8,411 bases of DNA from Pseudomonadota bacterium. Its GTDB lineage: Bacteria > Pseudomonadota > Gammaproteobacteria > Xanthomonadales > Xanthomonadaceae. The notes below the pieces were generated by a model. That model made no database searches and was not told the DNA's origin. It was given only the letters and a program-made list of their open reading frames with translations. Positions 8,224 through 8,411 of this stretch are shown here, in pieces (position 1 is the stretch's first letter; each line of letters opens with the position of its first letter). Made by a program: the position numbers and the translations under genes. The stretch covers positions 1-8,411 of the forward strand of contig JAEXTE010000453.1 in assembly GCA_023453655.1 (NCBI GenBank), written 5' to 3'.

Positions 8224-8411
8224 TCGGCGCGGCGCTCCCGGGCATGACCACGACCCCGTCCGCCGTGCCGCCGCAGGCAGCGAACCCGCCTGCGGGCGCG
8301 GGCGCTGGCGACACGGATCCGTTGGCGCAGTCGAACGTCGCCGCTGCGGGCAACCCGGCCGGGCGCGGCACCGTTGCGACCGCCCAGGGCCGCCCCGGCG
8401 CGGAACGCGAC
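8220..8411 (+). CDS. fliK: Probable hook-length control protein FliK, N-terminal fragment (3' end outside window)
   Basis: The frame is open from ATG 8220 to the window edge (64 codons) with no stop, so only the N-terminus is visible. It is rich in Ala, Gly, Pro, Thr and Gln with no hydrophobic core, as expected for the disordered, exported N-terminal part of FliK, the molecular ruler that sets hook length and switches export specificity. The conserved C-terminal switch domain lies beyond the window, so the call rests on composition and on the fliI-fliJ-fliK order found in related genomes. The start forms an ATGA overlap with fliJ; ATG 8244 is an in-frame alternative. Third-position GC is slightly less extreme here than in the genes upstream, usual for this poorly constrained region. 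Confidence 0.75.
   Translation, partial: MIGAALPGMTTTPSAVPPQAANPPAGAGAGDTDPLAQSNVAAAGNPAGRGTVATAQGRPGAERD

Overview
This window is a contiguous piece of a flagellar regulatory and basal-body/export gene cluster from a very GC-rich gammaproteobacterium. Gene order (sigma-54 gene, stand-alone receiver, fleQ, fliE-F-G-H-I-J-K), the strong GC bias at third codon positions and the protein sequences fit the Xanthomonadaceae/Lysobacteraceae (Lysobacter, Luteimonas, Pseudoxanthomonas, Stenotrophomonas or Xanthomonas type). The genus cannot be fixed from this window alone. Every gene is on the + strand, and nothing suggests recent transfer, insertion sequences, CRISPR, tRNA or rRNA.

Region 1 (1-2599) is a regulatory block. 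It holds the C-terminal half of a sigma-54 factor (rpoN2 type, cut by the left window edge), a 130-residue single-domain response regulator with no output domain, and fleQ, the sigma-54-dependent flagellar master activator. The three genes overlap by 1 and 4 nt and look translationally coupled.

Region 2 (2600-3077) holds the only two noteworthy gaps. The 57-bp fleQ-fliE gap carries an essentially perfect -24/-12 sigma-54 promoter (TGGCACG-N4-TTGCC). fliE follows, and then a 70-bp pyrimidine-rich fliE-fliF spacer with no evident Shine-Dalgarno sequence.

Region 3 (3078-8411) is a tightly packed structural and export run: fliF (MS ring), fliG (switch/rotor), fliH (ATPase regulator), fliI (export ATPase), fliJ (ATPase stalk/chaperone escort) and the start of fliK (hook-length ruler, cut by the right edge). 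Most junctions overlap by 4-8 nt.

Read together, the window encodes a compact circuit: RpoN2 and FleQ are made next to the sigma-54 promoter they most likely fire, which drives fliEFGHIJK. The most interesting features are the lone intact receiver placed exactly between sigma-54 and its activator, and a FleQ whose own receiver is degenerate and whose c-di-GMP contact residues (known from Pseudomonas FleQ) appear largely replaced. I see no wholly new system; this is a recognisable flagellar locus with a few points worth testing.
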